A DNA stretch of 28,221 bases, from contig JBGPKH010000031.1 of assembly GCA_041485845.1 (NCBI GenBank), forward strand, positions 1 through 28,221. The letters run 5' to 3'. Below, one piece after another: positions 6,744-13,264 of this stretch. This stretch comes from OMOG01 sp041485845. Its GTDB lineage: Bacteria > Acidobacteriota > Terriglobia > Bryobacterales > Bryobacteraceae. How positions within the stretch are numbered: the first letter of the stretch is position 1; each line of letters starts with the position of its first letter. The translations under genes and the position numbers were made by a program. The notes beneath the pieces were generated by a model. That model was not told the origin of the DNA, searched no databases, and saw only the letters and a program-made list of their open reading frames with translations.

Positions 6744-7055
6744 TCAGTATTCGATTTCCAGGGCCAGCAGCGCGGCGCCGAAAGTCTTGCCCTGCGCGTC
6801 GGTGCGCAGGGAGACCGTGCCGCCGCCCCCCAGAGCCCGATGAAGCAGGAAGTTCAGGGCGCCCAGGTTGGGCAATTCGAAGCGCTCCACCTCGCCCTTG
6901 ACCAGTTCACCGAAATGTTGTTTGACCCGTTCCGCGGTGACTTCGCGGAGCAGCACCGGGTAGTGGCGCTCTTCATAGGCGATGACACCGATGTTGCACG
7001 TGTCGCCCTTATCGCCGGAGCGTGTGTGAGCGATGCGGGATAGCGGAACCTTCAT
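6744..7055 (-). CDS. stand-alone AtuA C-terminal-like domain protein
   Basis: The 103-residue product begins MKVPLSRIAHTRSGDKGDTCNIG and carries the RSGDKGD..NIGV signature of the C-terminal domain of AtuA-family (DUF1446) proteins, described in acyclic terpene utilisation. In many bacteria this domain is a separate small subunit encoded next to the large AtuA-like subunit. Here no large subunit is found on either side, so it is either an orphan or the partner has been lost. Nine upstream in-frame codons exist, but ATG at 7053-7055 is preferred because GAGG lies about 7 bases upstream. The TPR remnant follows directly. The substrate is unknown. Confidence 0.75.
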   Translation of the reverse strand: MKVPLSRIAHTRSGDKGDTCNIGVIAYEERHYPVLLREVTAERVKQHFGELVKGEVERFELPNLGALNFLLHRALGGGGTVSLRTDAQGKTFGAALLALEIEY

Positions 7056-7213
7056 GCGGAGGCCTCGAATCCATTGTCGCATCCAGTACGGAATCCCGGG
7101 CGTCTCGGTGGGCTTTCCGGTCCTTCCACACCGTTTTCCGTGCCGGGACTGGATGTGGGTGCGATCACCTCGGGCACGAGCAGCGTGCTGCGGACCAACT
7201 TCCGCACGGCCCG
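7056..7213. other. short gap with a possible coding remnant
   Basis: No intact gene. On the plus strand one frame reads VPGLDVGAITSGTSSVLRT and continues into a Thr/Arg/Tyr-rich stretch that stops near 7245. This could be the frayed tail of an outer-membrane or TonB-receptor-like protein, but the match is too short to assign. The expected large AtuA-like partner of the gene to the left is absent here. Confidence 0.25.
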
Positions 7214-7510
7214 CTACAGCGCCGCTTTGATGATCGCCCGATAGCCCTCCAGCACCTCGCGGCCGCGGTCGGTGATCCGGCAGATGGTCAGCGGATACTT
7301 GCCGCGGAAGGTCTTCTCGATGGCCACGTACCCTGCTGTCTCCAGCTTCGACAAGTGGACCGAAAGGTTCCCCTTCGACAGGCCGGTGGACTGGTGCAGG
7401 TACTGAAAATCCGCCTCCTTCACCGCCGCGAGCAGCGCCACTACCATCAGCCGCGAGGGCTCGTGAATCATGCGGTCCACTTCGCCCAGACGTTGGATCT
7501 CAGCGCTCAT
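7214..7510 (-). CDS. winged-helix transcriptional regulator
   Basis: This small regulator (98 residues) consists of a single winged-helix DNA-binding domain. The recognition region reads FQYLHQSTGLSKGNLSVHLSKLETAGYVAIEK, with a wing FRGKYPLTICRITDRGREVLEGY. This matches the PF13601-like group of short MarR/ArsR-type regulators that commonly sit next to a membrane-protein gene. The ATG at 7508-7510 overlaps the end of the upstream membrane-protein gene by 11 bases, so the two are co-transcribed and probably coupled. The palindrome at the operon promoter is a plausible autoregulatory operator. The signal sensed is unknown. Confidence 0.85.
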   Translation of the reverse strand: MSAEIQRLGEVDRMIHEPSRLMVVALLAAVKEADFQYLHQSTGLSKGNLSVHLSKLETAGYVAIEKTFRGKYPLTICRITDRGREVLEGYRAIIKAAL

Positions 7511-8099
7511 CGTGCATGAATCGCAGAAACACGACTCCTCCCGTGATGAGGTAATACAGCCCCTGCAAACCGAACAGGACCGCCATGCCGATCTGCACCG
7601 GAATGCTCGAAAGCGCCAGCAGGACGGCGCTCACCAGCAGGAGAGCGCCGCCCGCCATCAGGCGGACCATCCGCCCCCGCCAGCCGATCAGCCCGCCGAG
7701 CAGCGCTCCGAGCGCGCCGGTGATGGGCAGGAGCAGTCTTTCCTCATGGTTGACCGCCAGGAAGACCAGGGGCGCCACGATCGCCATCACGGCCAGCGCC
7801 CACAGGTAGTTCCGTTTCCGGAAGGGCACGTGCTCGACGTAGCCGGACCGTTGGATCAACCACTGGCTGCGAACCCGTTTCACCATCGGCTGCAACCCAA
7901 GACACACCACCGGCAGCCCAAACGCGAAGGCGAGGATCGCAGTTATTTGACCAGGCGAACGCCTGGGAAGAACTTCCTGGGCGTAGATCAGACCCCCCGT
8001 CACCAGAAAGGTCAGACCACTTCCGATCTCAGGCAGACCGTCGCGATTCCAGGCTCGTTGCAGAAGCCGGTTCGCCAGGACTTTCGGATCGTCTTTCAT
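7500..8099 (-). CDS. multi-spanning membrane protein of unknown function
   Basis: The 199-residue product has a soluble N-terminus (MKDDPKVLANRLLQRAWNRDGLPEI) followed by about six hydrophobic segments, near residues 27-42, 50-66, 95-112, 121-138, 145-163 and 168-190. Basic loops lie between the pairs (RSQWLIQRSGYVEHVPFRKRN). I do not recognise a transporter signature, and no catalytic motif is obvious. It is the first gene of a two-gene operon with the winged-helix regulator, overlapping it by 11 bases. That arrangement, a membrane protein plus a PF13601-like regulator, recurs in Acidobacteria. The start at 8097-8099 lies just below a good promoter and an inverted repeat. Confidence 0.7.
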   Translation of the reverse strand: MKDDPKVLANRLLQRAWNRDGLPEIGSGLTFLVTGGLIYAQEVLPRRSPGQITAILAFAFGLPVVCLGLQPMVKRVRSQWLIQRSGYVEHVPFRKRNYLWALAVMAIVAPLVFLAVNHEERLLLPITGALGALLGGLIGWRGRMVRLMAGGALLLVSAVLLALSSIPVQIGMAVLFGLQGLYYLITGGVVFLRFMHDER

Positions 8100-8101
8100 A
8101 G

Positions 8102-8139
8102 ACTAGTCCATAGTACAGACTAGTTGACATCAATGTCAA
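8102..8139 (-). promoter_or_regulatory. promoter with two palindromes upstream of the membrane-protein/regulator operon
   Basis: On the minus strand TTGACA (8134-8139) and TACTAT (8110-8115), 18 bases apart, form a good sigma-70-type promoter reading into the gene at 8099. The -10 box sits in the centre of an inverted repeat ACTAGTC-N9-GACTAGT (8102-8124), and the -35 box is part of a second palindrome, TTGACATCAATGTCAA (8124-8139). A repressor bound to either would block transcription, so these are candidate operators for the winged-helix regulator. The cytochrome gene runs the other way from 8174 and may be affected too; it has a TATACT box at 8153-8158 but no clear -35. Confidence 0.65.
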
Positions 8140-8173
8140 GAGTTTTCCACGCTATACTCATCTCTAACTAATT

Positions 8174-9172
8174 ATGTGGAAGAAAATCCTGCTGATCCTT
8201 TTGCTTGTAATTATCGGTGTGCCGGCCGCCGGGTTGGCTTATCTCTATCTCCGCAAGCCCGCCCAAGCCCCGGCCTCCTCGATCAAAGTGGCTATGACCC
8301 CCGAGCGCATCGCCCGGGGAAAGGACCTTTTCCAGAACATTTCGGATTGCGACGGATGCCATTCCGAGCGCGACTTTACACGAGTGAACGGACCCGTAGT
8401 GGAATCCGGCCGCGGGCGCGGCAACGTCATGTCCTCGCTCTTGAAAGGAATGCCCGGAACGGTCGTAGCGCCCAACCTCACGCCCGACCCGGAAACGGGC
8501 ATCGGGAACTGGACCGACGGCGAAAAGATCCGCGCCATCCGCGAAGGAGTGGACCGCGACGGCCGCGCCCTTTTCCCCATGATGCCTTACACCAACTACG
8601 GCAAGATGAGCGACGAGGACGTAGAATCGCTGGTCGCCTACATGAACACGCTCGCTCCGGTGAAGAATCCGCTGCCGAAGACCCAACTGGCCTTCCCGGT
8701 CAACCTGTTCATCAAGGGCGTGCCGCAACCCGCCGGGAGCGTTCCGCCACACGACCGATCGGACAAGGTCAAGCACGGCGAGTACCTGGTGACCATCGGC
8801 GACTGCCAAGGTTGCCACACACCCATGGAAAAGGGTCAACCGGTTCCCGGCAAGGTGCTGGCGGGAGGCGAGGTGTTCGCAACGTCCATCGGGACGGTCG
8901 TGTCGGCCAACATTACCCCCGACACGGAGACCGGCATCGGCAAGTGGAGCGAGGAATACTTCCTCAAGAAGTTTTACGACTACAAGGAGTATGCCGCCGG
9001 TGGAGCGCCGAAGATCTCCGGGCCGGAGGCGTTTACTTTGATGCCATGGCTCAAACTATCGCAACTACTGCCGGAGGACCTGGGCGCTATTTACGCTTAC
9101 CTGCGCACGGTGAAGCCGGTCCACAACGCGGTGGAAACGCACCCGGGGGCGAAGGCTCCCGCGGGGAGGTAG
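8174..9172 (+). CDS. membrane-anchored di-haem cytochrome c
   Basis: This is a periplasmic electron carrier tethered by an N-terminal membrane helix (MWKKILLILLLVIIGVP, about residues 4-26). The 332-residue product has two cytochrome c domains, each with a CxxCH haem site: CDGCH at residues 59-63 and CQGCH at 211-215. Likely axial methionines lie in LFPMMPYTNY (136/137) and in TLMPWLK near the end. Repeated N[LI]TPD.ETGIG.W stretches near 101-113 and in the second domain show that it arose by duplication and link it to the cytochrome subunits of membrane alcohol/aldehyde dehydrogenases. No dehydrogenase gene is adjacent. It is divergent from the membrane protein/regulator operon and convergent with the isomerase-like gene. 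Confidence 0.9.
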   Translation: MWKKILLILLLVIIGVPAAGLAYLYLRKPAQAPASSIKVAMTPERIARGKDLFQNISDCDGCHSERDFTRVNGPVVESGRGRGNVMSSLLKGMPGTVVAPNLTPDPETGIGNWTDGEKIRAIREGVDRDGRALFPMMPYTNYGKMSDEDVESLVAYMNTLAPVKNPLPKTQLAFPVNLFIKGVPQPAGSVPPHDRSDKVKHGEYLVTIGDCQGCHTPMEKGQPVPGKVLAGGEVFATSIGTVVSANITPDTETGIGKWSEEYFLKKFYDYKEYAAGGAPKISGPEAFTLMPWLKLSQLLPEDLGAIYAYLRTVKPVHNAVETHPGAKAPAGR

Positions 9173-9250
9173 AAGAAGACCACTCCCTACGGTCGCGGCT
9201 CGGAACGCGCGGGTAAACGCGCGCCGGTTCGCGGTATGCGGGACGACACG

Positions 9251-10858
9251 TTAGATTCCCGCCGCGCCGCAGACTGAAACGTCGAGCCCCATTTCGCGGA
9301 ACATCGCGGCCTTCGTGGCCAGGGCCAGCCTGGCCGCCGCGGCATCCGGCGCGTAGGCCACCTGCACGTGATTCGACTTGTGACGCGCCATCAACTGGTC
9401 GCGGGTAATGCCGTCGAGTACGGCGTGCATGATGGGCCACTGGGGAGTCGTAATTTGCCAGCGGCGCTCCGTTTCTTCCGGCGGCAGCTCCACCACGCGG
9501 GCGAGACCGATATCCGCCTGGAGTGCGCCGCCGGCGACGAAAATCCGGCTCCACACGACATGCCCCGGCTTGCTCACGCCCTTCACGCTGCCGCCGCCCA
9601 ACCGGAAATACATGGGTGGCTGGCGCTCGCTGACCGTGCCGGCGTATCCACCGATGAAGTGCTGGGGAGGCGCGGCGCCCGAGATCTCGAACACCCACAC
9701 GAACTCCTCGCGCCCGTTCACCTGGTACGGCTCGCCGTAGCGCACGTCGTGGAGCGTGGTTTCCGGATCGTACCCCAGCTCCGACCAGATCCGGTTGGTC
9801 ACCAGGGCGTCCAGGCCGGCGCACTCGTCCACTTCGTTGAAGTGCGGCAGCGCGCGTCCCTCATACAACACGCGGCCGTTGCCGCGCGCGGTCACCGGGG
9901 GACGGTCCACGTTGTTCAGCAGCCCTTCGGCCAGGTCCGAAGCCGGCGCCAGGTCCTTCAGCCCCTGCTGGTACTGAATGCCGATGGTGTCGCAGCCGAA
10001 ATCGTCGGCGATGCGCAGCGCCGCGATGTACATCTTGCACTGGTCGAGGATCTGGCCGTCGGTCAAGTCGGTTTCGGGATTCGGTCCCGTGCGGAACACC
10101 ATGCCCTTGCGGTCCAGCCATTCGCGCACGGCGCGCGCCTCCGCGTCGCCCACCTGCTGCATCTCGGCGATGAGCGCCGACTGGCTCAGCCGTTCCTTGA
10201 AGACGCCGGTGGGGTGCAGGAGCTCGTCGGGGATGATGGCGTTGTACATGCCCATGCAGCCTTCGTCGAACACGCCCAGGATGGCCTTGTCGCGGCGCAG
10301 GCGCCGCGCGAGGCGTGTGCCGATTTCCTCCGCCCGTTCCGGCAGGCGGAACTCTTTCAGCGGGTGCACATGGCTCAGATCGTGCTGGATGGTCTCCCCC
10401 GCCAGCCAGCGGCGCAGACCCTTCAGGAAGAATTCGTCGGTGAAGTCCTCGCTCCACAGGGTGCTGTAGGTGACTCCGGCCTTAGTGAGCGAGGCGTTCA
10501 GGTTGAGCAACCCTACCAGACCGGGCCATTGACCGCTCCAGTTGGCGACGGTGAGGATCGGCCCGCGGTGGGTGTAGAGCCCGTGCAACAGGTGGTGGCT
10601 GTACTGCCAGACGGCCTCCACGACAACCAGCGGCGCCTCGGGCGGGATCTCACGGAAGACCTCCATTCCGTGCTTCTGACTATCGATGAATCCGTGGCCC
10701 TTCTCCGGGTGGCAGGAATGGCCTCGTCTGACCTCACGCCCTTCGCCCCGGATGGCGCTCATGACGGCCTCTTCGGCGCGCGCCTGTGCGGGCCAGCACC
10801 TCTGGTTGGCGGAAAGGCGCAGGTCTCCGTTGGCGATGATGACTACGGTATCCGGCAT
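9251..10858 (-). CDS. L-fucose/L-arabinose isomerase-like protein
   Basis: The 535-residue product resembles the FucI/AraA isomerase fold (COG2407-like). It has an N-terminal Rossmann-like part (MPDTVVIIANGDLRLSANQ), a central region with FDEGCMGMYNAIIPDELL around residues 196-215, and a C-terminal barrel ending near HKSNHVQVAYAPDAAAARL, which recalls the ANH-type C-terminal metal-site loop of fucose isomerase. I cannot assign the metal ligands with confidence, so aldose-ketose isomerase activity is inferred and another sugar-related role is possible. ATG at 10856-10858 is used; an in-frame GTG at 10862-10864 would add two residues. It stands alone, convergent with the cytochrome gene, with no sugar kinase or transporter nearby. 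Confidence 0.55.
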   Translation of the reverse strand: MPDTVVIIANGDLRLSANQRCWPAQARAEEAVMSAIRGEGREVRRGHSCHPEKGHGFIDSQKHGMEVFREIPPEAPLVVVEAVWQYSHHLLHGLYTHRGPILTVANWSGQWPGLVGLLNLNASLTKAGVTYSTLWSEDFTDEFFLKGLRRWLAGETIQHDLSHVHPLKEFRLPERAEEIGTRLARRLRRDKAILGVFDEGCMGMYNAIIPDELLHPTGVFKERLSQSALIAEMQQVGDAEARAVREWLDRKGMVFRTGPNPETDLTDGQILDQCKMYIAALRIADDFGCDTIGIQYQQGLKDLAPASDLAEGLLNNVDRPPVTARGNGRVLYEGRALPHFNEVDECAGLDALVTNRIWSELGYDPETTLHDVRYGEPYQVNGREEFVWVFEISGAAPPQHFIGGYAGTVSERQPPMYFRLGGGSVKGVSKPGHVVWSRIFVAGGALQADIGLARVVELPPEETERRWQITTPQWPIMHAVLDGITRDQLMARHKSNHVQVAYAPDAAAARLALATKAAMFREMGLDVSVCGAAGI

Positions 10859-10864
10859 AAGCAC

Positions 10865-11198
10865 ATTTTGACACCGCTTACACTCCGGCGTCTACTGGAA
10901 GAGCCATTTTTAGCGATAACGATCTAGGCGCCTGGCCGCAACGCTGGCGCTTCAATCCGCCGCGTCCTGCGGTTCTGATTTCGCAGAATAGTCAGAGCAA
11001 GCGTTAGAGGGACAAGCGACGTCGAGGGAGTTTACGGTCGCGATCTCTCCAGAACGGCGGCTGGGGTCAACTTCCGAGTGGGAGATGCCCTGGAGTTGAC
11101 CGACTTCGATCTATACTGCGGCGTCACGGAGGACCTGTGTCAGGGTGGCGAGTCCACATCTTCGGATAGGCCGCGCAAGCGCCCGGTTGGCCGTCGCT
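10865..11198. other. non-coding stretch with a possible unknown coding remnant
   Basis: No intact gene is visible. On the plus strand a protein-like frame around 11000-11160 reads GVYGRDLSRTAAGVNF, then RVGDALELTDFDLYCGVTED, before losing character. It has no start and I cannot identify it. It may be another piece of decayed sequence like its right-hand neighbours. Confidence 0.3.
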
Positions 11199-11470
11199 TC
11201 ATTTGCCGGGGAGGCTCTGCGCGGACGAAAGAAGCGTCAGGTTGAGGGCGGGCCACCGCCCGAACCCGGTGTCAAAGGTGAGCGGCGAGTACGAGTGTGC
11301 TTCGGCAAAAGCGGCCAAGTAGGCATCCGTCCAGGAACTCGGTCCCACGCCAGCCTGGGTCATGAGCTGGCGCCAAGCGAACTCGAGACGGGTCCGGCTC
11401 GGTTGCGAAGACCAACCTCCGATCGGCACGCAACTGCGCGAAGGTCTCCCATGCCTGGACGATAGTCCTC
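11199..11470 (-). pseudogene. frameshifted C-terminal remnant of a PIN-domain (VapC-like) toxin
   Basis: On the minus strand the sequence reads EDPRTIVQAWETFAQLRADRR, LVFATEPDPSR in one frame, and after a shift near 11380-11395 continues LEFAWRQLMTQAGVG, WTDAYLAAFAEAHSYSPLTFD and GFGRWPALNLTLL. This matches the second half of VapC-type PIN ribonucleases (TDAYLAALA...TFDRGF..FP.L). The N-terminal part, with the first catalytic Asp, is missing; the sequence becomes esterase-like at about 11470. No VapB antitoxin gene is next to it. It is a dead toxin-antitoxin remnant. The call rests on motif recognition. Confidence 0.6.
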
Positions 11471-11863
11471 GGATCTTCGCGGACATGATCTTTCACGATG
11501 AAGGACCGGGCGAAGACTGCCTGTATCTCAACCTCTGGATGCCCGAGGCGGCCGTCGCCGGGAAGGCGCCGGAGCAGGTGCGGCTGCCCGTGATGTTTTG
11601 GATCTACGGCGGCGGCTTCGCGGCCGGCTCTTCGTCCGAACAACGCCAGGACGGCGGCAACCTGTCGAAGAACGGCGTCATGGTGGTGAGCTGCAACTAC
11701 CGGCTGGGCGTGTTCGGGTTCTTCTCGCATCCGGATCTGGCCAAGGAGTCGGGCCACAACGCTTCGGGAAACTACGGCCTTCTCGACCAGGTCGCCGCGC
11801 TGCGCTGGGTTCGATGAGCGCCGGGCGCGCTACGAGTTCCTCGACAGCGTCTTCCGCCACTGA
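11470..11863 (+). pseudogene. carboxylesterase type B fragment with internal deletion
   Basis: The plus-strand reading RIFADMIFHDEGPGEDCLYLN is followed by VMFWIYGGGFAAGSSSE, VVSCNYRLGVFGFFSHPDL and NYGLLDQVAALRWV. This is the N-terminal part of a PnbA-like alpha/beta-hydrolase esterase, including the oxyanion-hole GGGF. It stops at TGA 11815-11817, just before the GESAG nucleophile elbow. In another frame a short tail ERRARYEFLDSVFRH ends at TGA 11861-11863 and may be the C-terminus of the same gene. If so, some 350 codons including the catalytic Ser, Glu/Asp and His have been deleted. The 5' end is also lost, joined to the PIN-domain remnant. Confidence 0.7.
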
Positions 11864-11872
11864 TTCGCGGGC
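11847..11872 (+). repeat. short dispersed repeat 1, copy A
   Basis: These 26 bases match 18595-18620 at 25 of 26 positions, in the same orientation. The copy overlaps the end of the decayed esterase. It is one of two short repeats shared by this region and the 18.4-18.6 kb region. Confidence 0.7.
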
Positions 11873-12007
11873 GCGCGCTCCAGCGAGATCGGCCACCGTA
11901 CGCGCGACTTTCCGAACCAGGATCTCCCCTCCGGAAAAGAGCAGGCTCATGACGCCCAGCGAGGCTGGTTCGTCGACCACGCGGAAGCACTCAGCCCCCG
12001 CTGCCCT

Positions 12008-12063
12008 TTTCCGCGTCTCGGCTACGCGGCCGGCCGCCGCGAAGATTAATTAGAACGTCAGCC
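12008..12063 (+). repeat. short dispersed repeat 2, copy A
   Basis: These 56 bases match 18443-18494 with four substitutions and one 4-base gap (an extra ATTA here). The copy covers the stop codon of the Oar-like receptor remnant and the sequence just beyond it. Relative to repeat 1 the order is reversed between the two loci. Confidence 0.75.
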
Positions 12064-12447
12064 GCATCCCGAACTGGAACCGCCTCGCCGCTCCCGTGCC
12101 GGTTACCCGTCCGAAGGTGGTGCTGTTCATGCTGCTGCTGATTCCGCCCAGGTTCACGCGGTTGAAGGCGTTGAACGCCGGGCCGCGGAATTGCATCTGC
12201 GCGCTTTCGCCCAGCCACTCGATGCGGGTCAATTCACGCTGAACGGCGAGCCGGATTGCAGCACCGTGGTTTCGCTGAGTTGCCACCCGCGCAGACCGCT
12301 CGCGAATCGAGAGGTTCCCGCCGTTGTAATTCGATCCCAGGTTGGACTGCCCGTAGCTGATGCTCCCGAAGCTCGGGTTCACCTTGTGACCCGAATTTCC
12401 CACGTAGTTGGCTTCGATCGTGGTGCTCTCGTTGAGGGCGTACTGTC
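12050..12447 (-). pseudogene. C-terminal remnant of an Oar-like TonB-dependent receptor
   Basis: On the minus strand the sequence reads QYALNESTTIEANYVGNSGHK, then a shifted frame with GLRGWQLSETTVLQSGSPFSVN, and ends GPAFNAFNRVNL...TFGRVTGTGAARRFQFGMRLTF before TAA. These are the characteristic closing strands of Oar/CarboxypepD_reg-type outer-membrane receptors, ending in Phe. The plug and most of the barrel are missing. The reading frame is broken near 12235-12290, where about a strand or more has been deleted. A stop precedes the first recognisable residue. It is a decayed outer-membrane receptor, part of the graveyard between 11.2 and 12.5 kb. Confidence 0.7.
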
Positions 12448-12585
12448 ACAAACCGCGCGCCCTTGACGGCTCCGGGCCGTTCCGAAGAGCTCTGCCTGCC
12501 AGCTTGCGACGCCCGCGCACGCCAGTGACATCCAGCTTACGGCAGGACCGCCAAATCCGTTCACGCTGTTTTTTCGTTAATTCAG

Positions 12586-12610
12586 TAGGGCGGGCCTCCG
12601 GGCCTGCCTA
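12586..12610. repeat. GC-rich imperfect hairpin
   Basis: TAGGGCGGGCC (12586-12596) and GGGCCTGCCTA (12600-12610) form an imperfect inverted repeat around a TCC loop. It resembles the REP-like hairpins scattered between genes in GC-rich genomes. It lies about 50 bases ahead of the TATAAT box used by the sigma-factor gene. Confidence 0.4.
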
Positions 12611-12687
12611 CGACTGCGGCTGACGGCGAACCGGGCACGGCCGCAAGACGCTGCAGGCTGTATAATGTTGCCGGAGCGCGCATCCGT

Positions 12688-13254
12688 ATGACGGGGTCTC
12701 CAGAACAGGTTACGGAGCTCTTGTTGCAGTGGGGAGACGGGGATCGCGCCGCCCTCGCGCGGCTCACCACGCTGGTGTACGACGAGTTGCACCGCCTGGC
12801 GCGAATCTACATGGCCAGGGAGCGGCCGGACCATACGCTGCAGGCTACCGCGCTGGTGAACGAGGCCTATCTCAAGCTGGTGGATACCAGCCGTGTGCGC
12901 TGGCGGAACCGGGCGCATTTCTTCGCCATGGCCGCGCGTCTGATGCGCCAGGTCCTGGTGGATCACGCGCGGTCGCGCCGCAACCAGAAGCGCGGCGGGG
13001 ATTGGCTGCGCGTGACGCTGGATGAATCCCTGAACCTGGGGCGGGATTTCAATTCGGACCTGCTGGCGCTCGATGAAGCACTCGGGACCCTGGCCAGGCT
13101 CGACCCGCGCAAGTCGCAGGTGGTGGAGCTGCGTTTTTTCGGCGGGCTTGCTCTGGACGAGACCGCGGAGGCGCTGGGCATCTCGGAGGATACGGTGGGA
13201 CGCGACTGGGATTCCGCCCGGGCGTGGCTGCTGCGCGAGTTGAGGCGGCGGTGA
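12688..13254 (+). CDS. ECF sigma factor of the TIGR02999 (Sig-70_X6) type
   Basis: This alternative sigma factor (188 residues) directs RNA polymerase to specific promoters. Region 2 is visible at about residues 10-75 (ELHRLARIYMARERPDHTL, ALVNEAYLKLVD). Region 4 is at about 125-185 (RLDPRKSQVVELRFFGGLALDETAEALGISEDTVGRDWDSARAWL), a clear helix-turn-helix. The LQATALVNEAYLKL and RAHFFAMAARLMRQVLVDHAR stretches are hallmarks of the acidobacterial/planctomycete TIGR02999 group, which usually sits beside a Ser/Thr kinase, as here, rather than an anti-sigma factor. ATG at 12688 follows GGAG at 12673-12676, somewhat far away. A consensus TATAAT is at 12661-12666, without a recognisable -35. The kinase follows after 10 bases. 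Confidence 0.93.
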   Translation: MTGSPEQVTELLLQWGDGDRAALARLTTLVYDELHRLARIYMARERPDHTLQATALVNEAYLKLVDTSRVRWRNRAHFFAMAARLMRQVLVDHARSRRNQKRGGDWLRVTLDESLNLGRDFNSDLLALDEALGTLARLDPRKSQVVELRFFGGLALDETAEALGISEDTVGRDWDSARAWLLRELRRR

Positions 13255-13264
13255 GGCGCGGACG

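Noticed and set aside
8124..8158. TTGACA at 8124-8129 with TATACT at 8153-8158 as promoter of the cytochrome gene
   Set aside because: The spacer is 23 bases, too long for a sigma-70 promoter; only the TATACT is kept as a possible -10.
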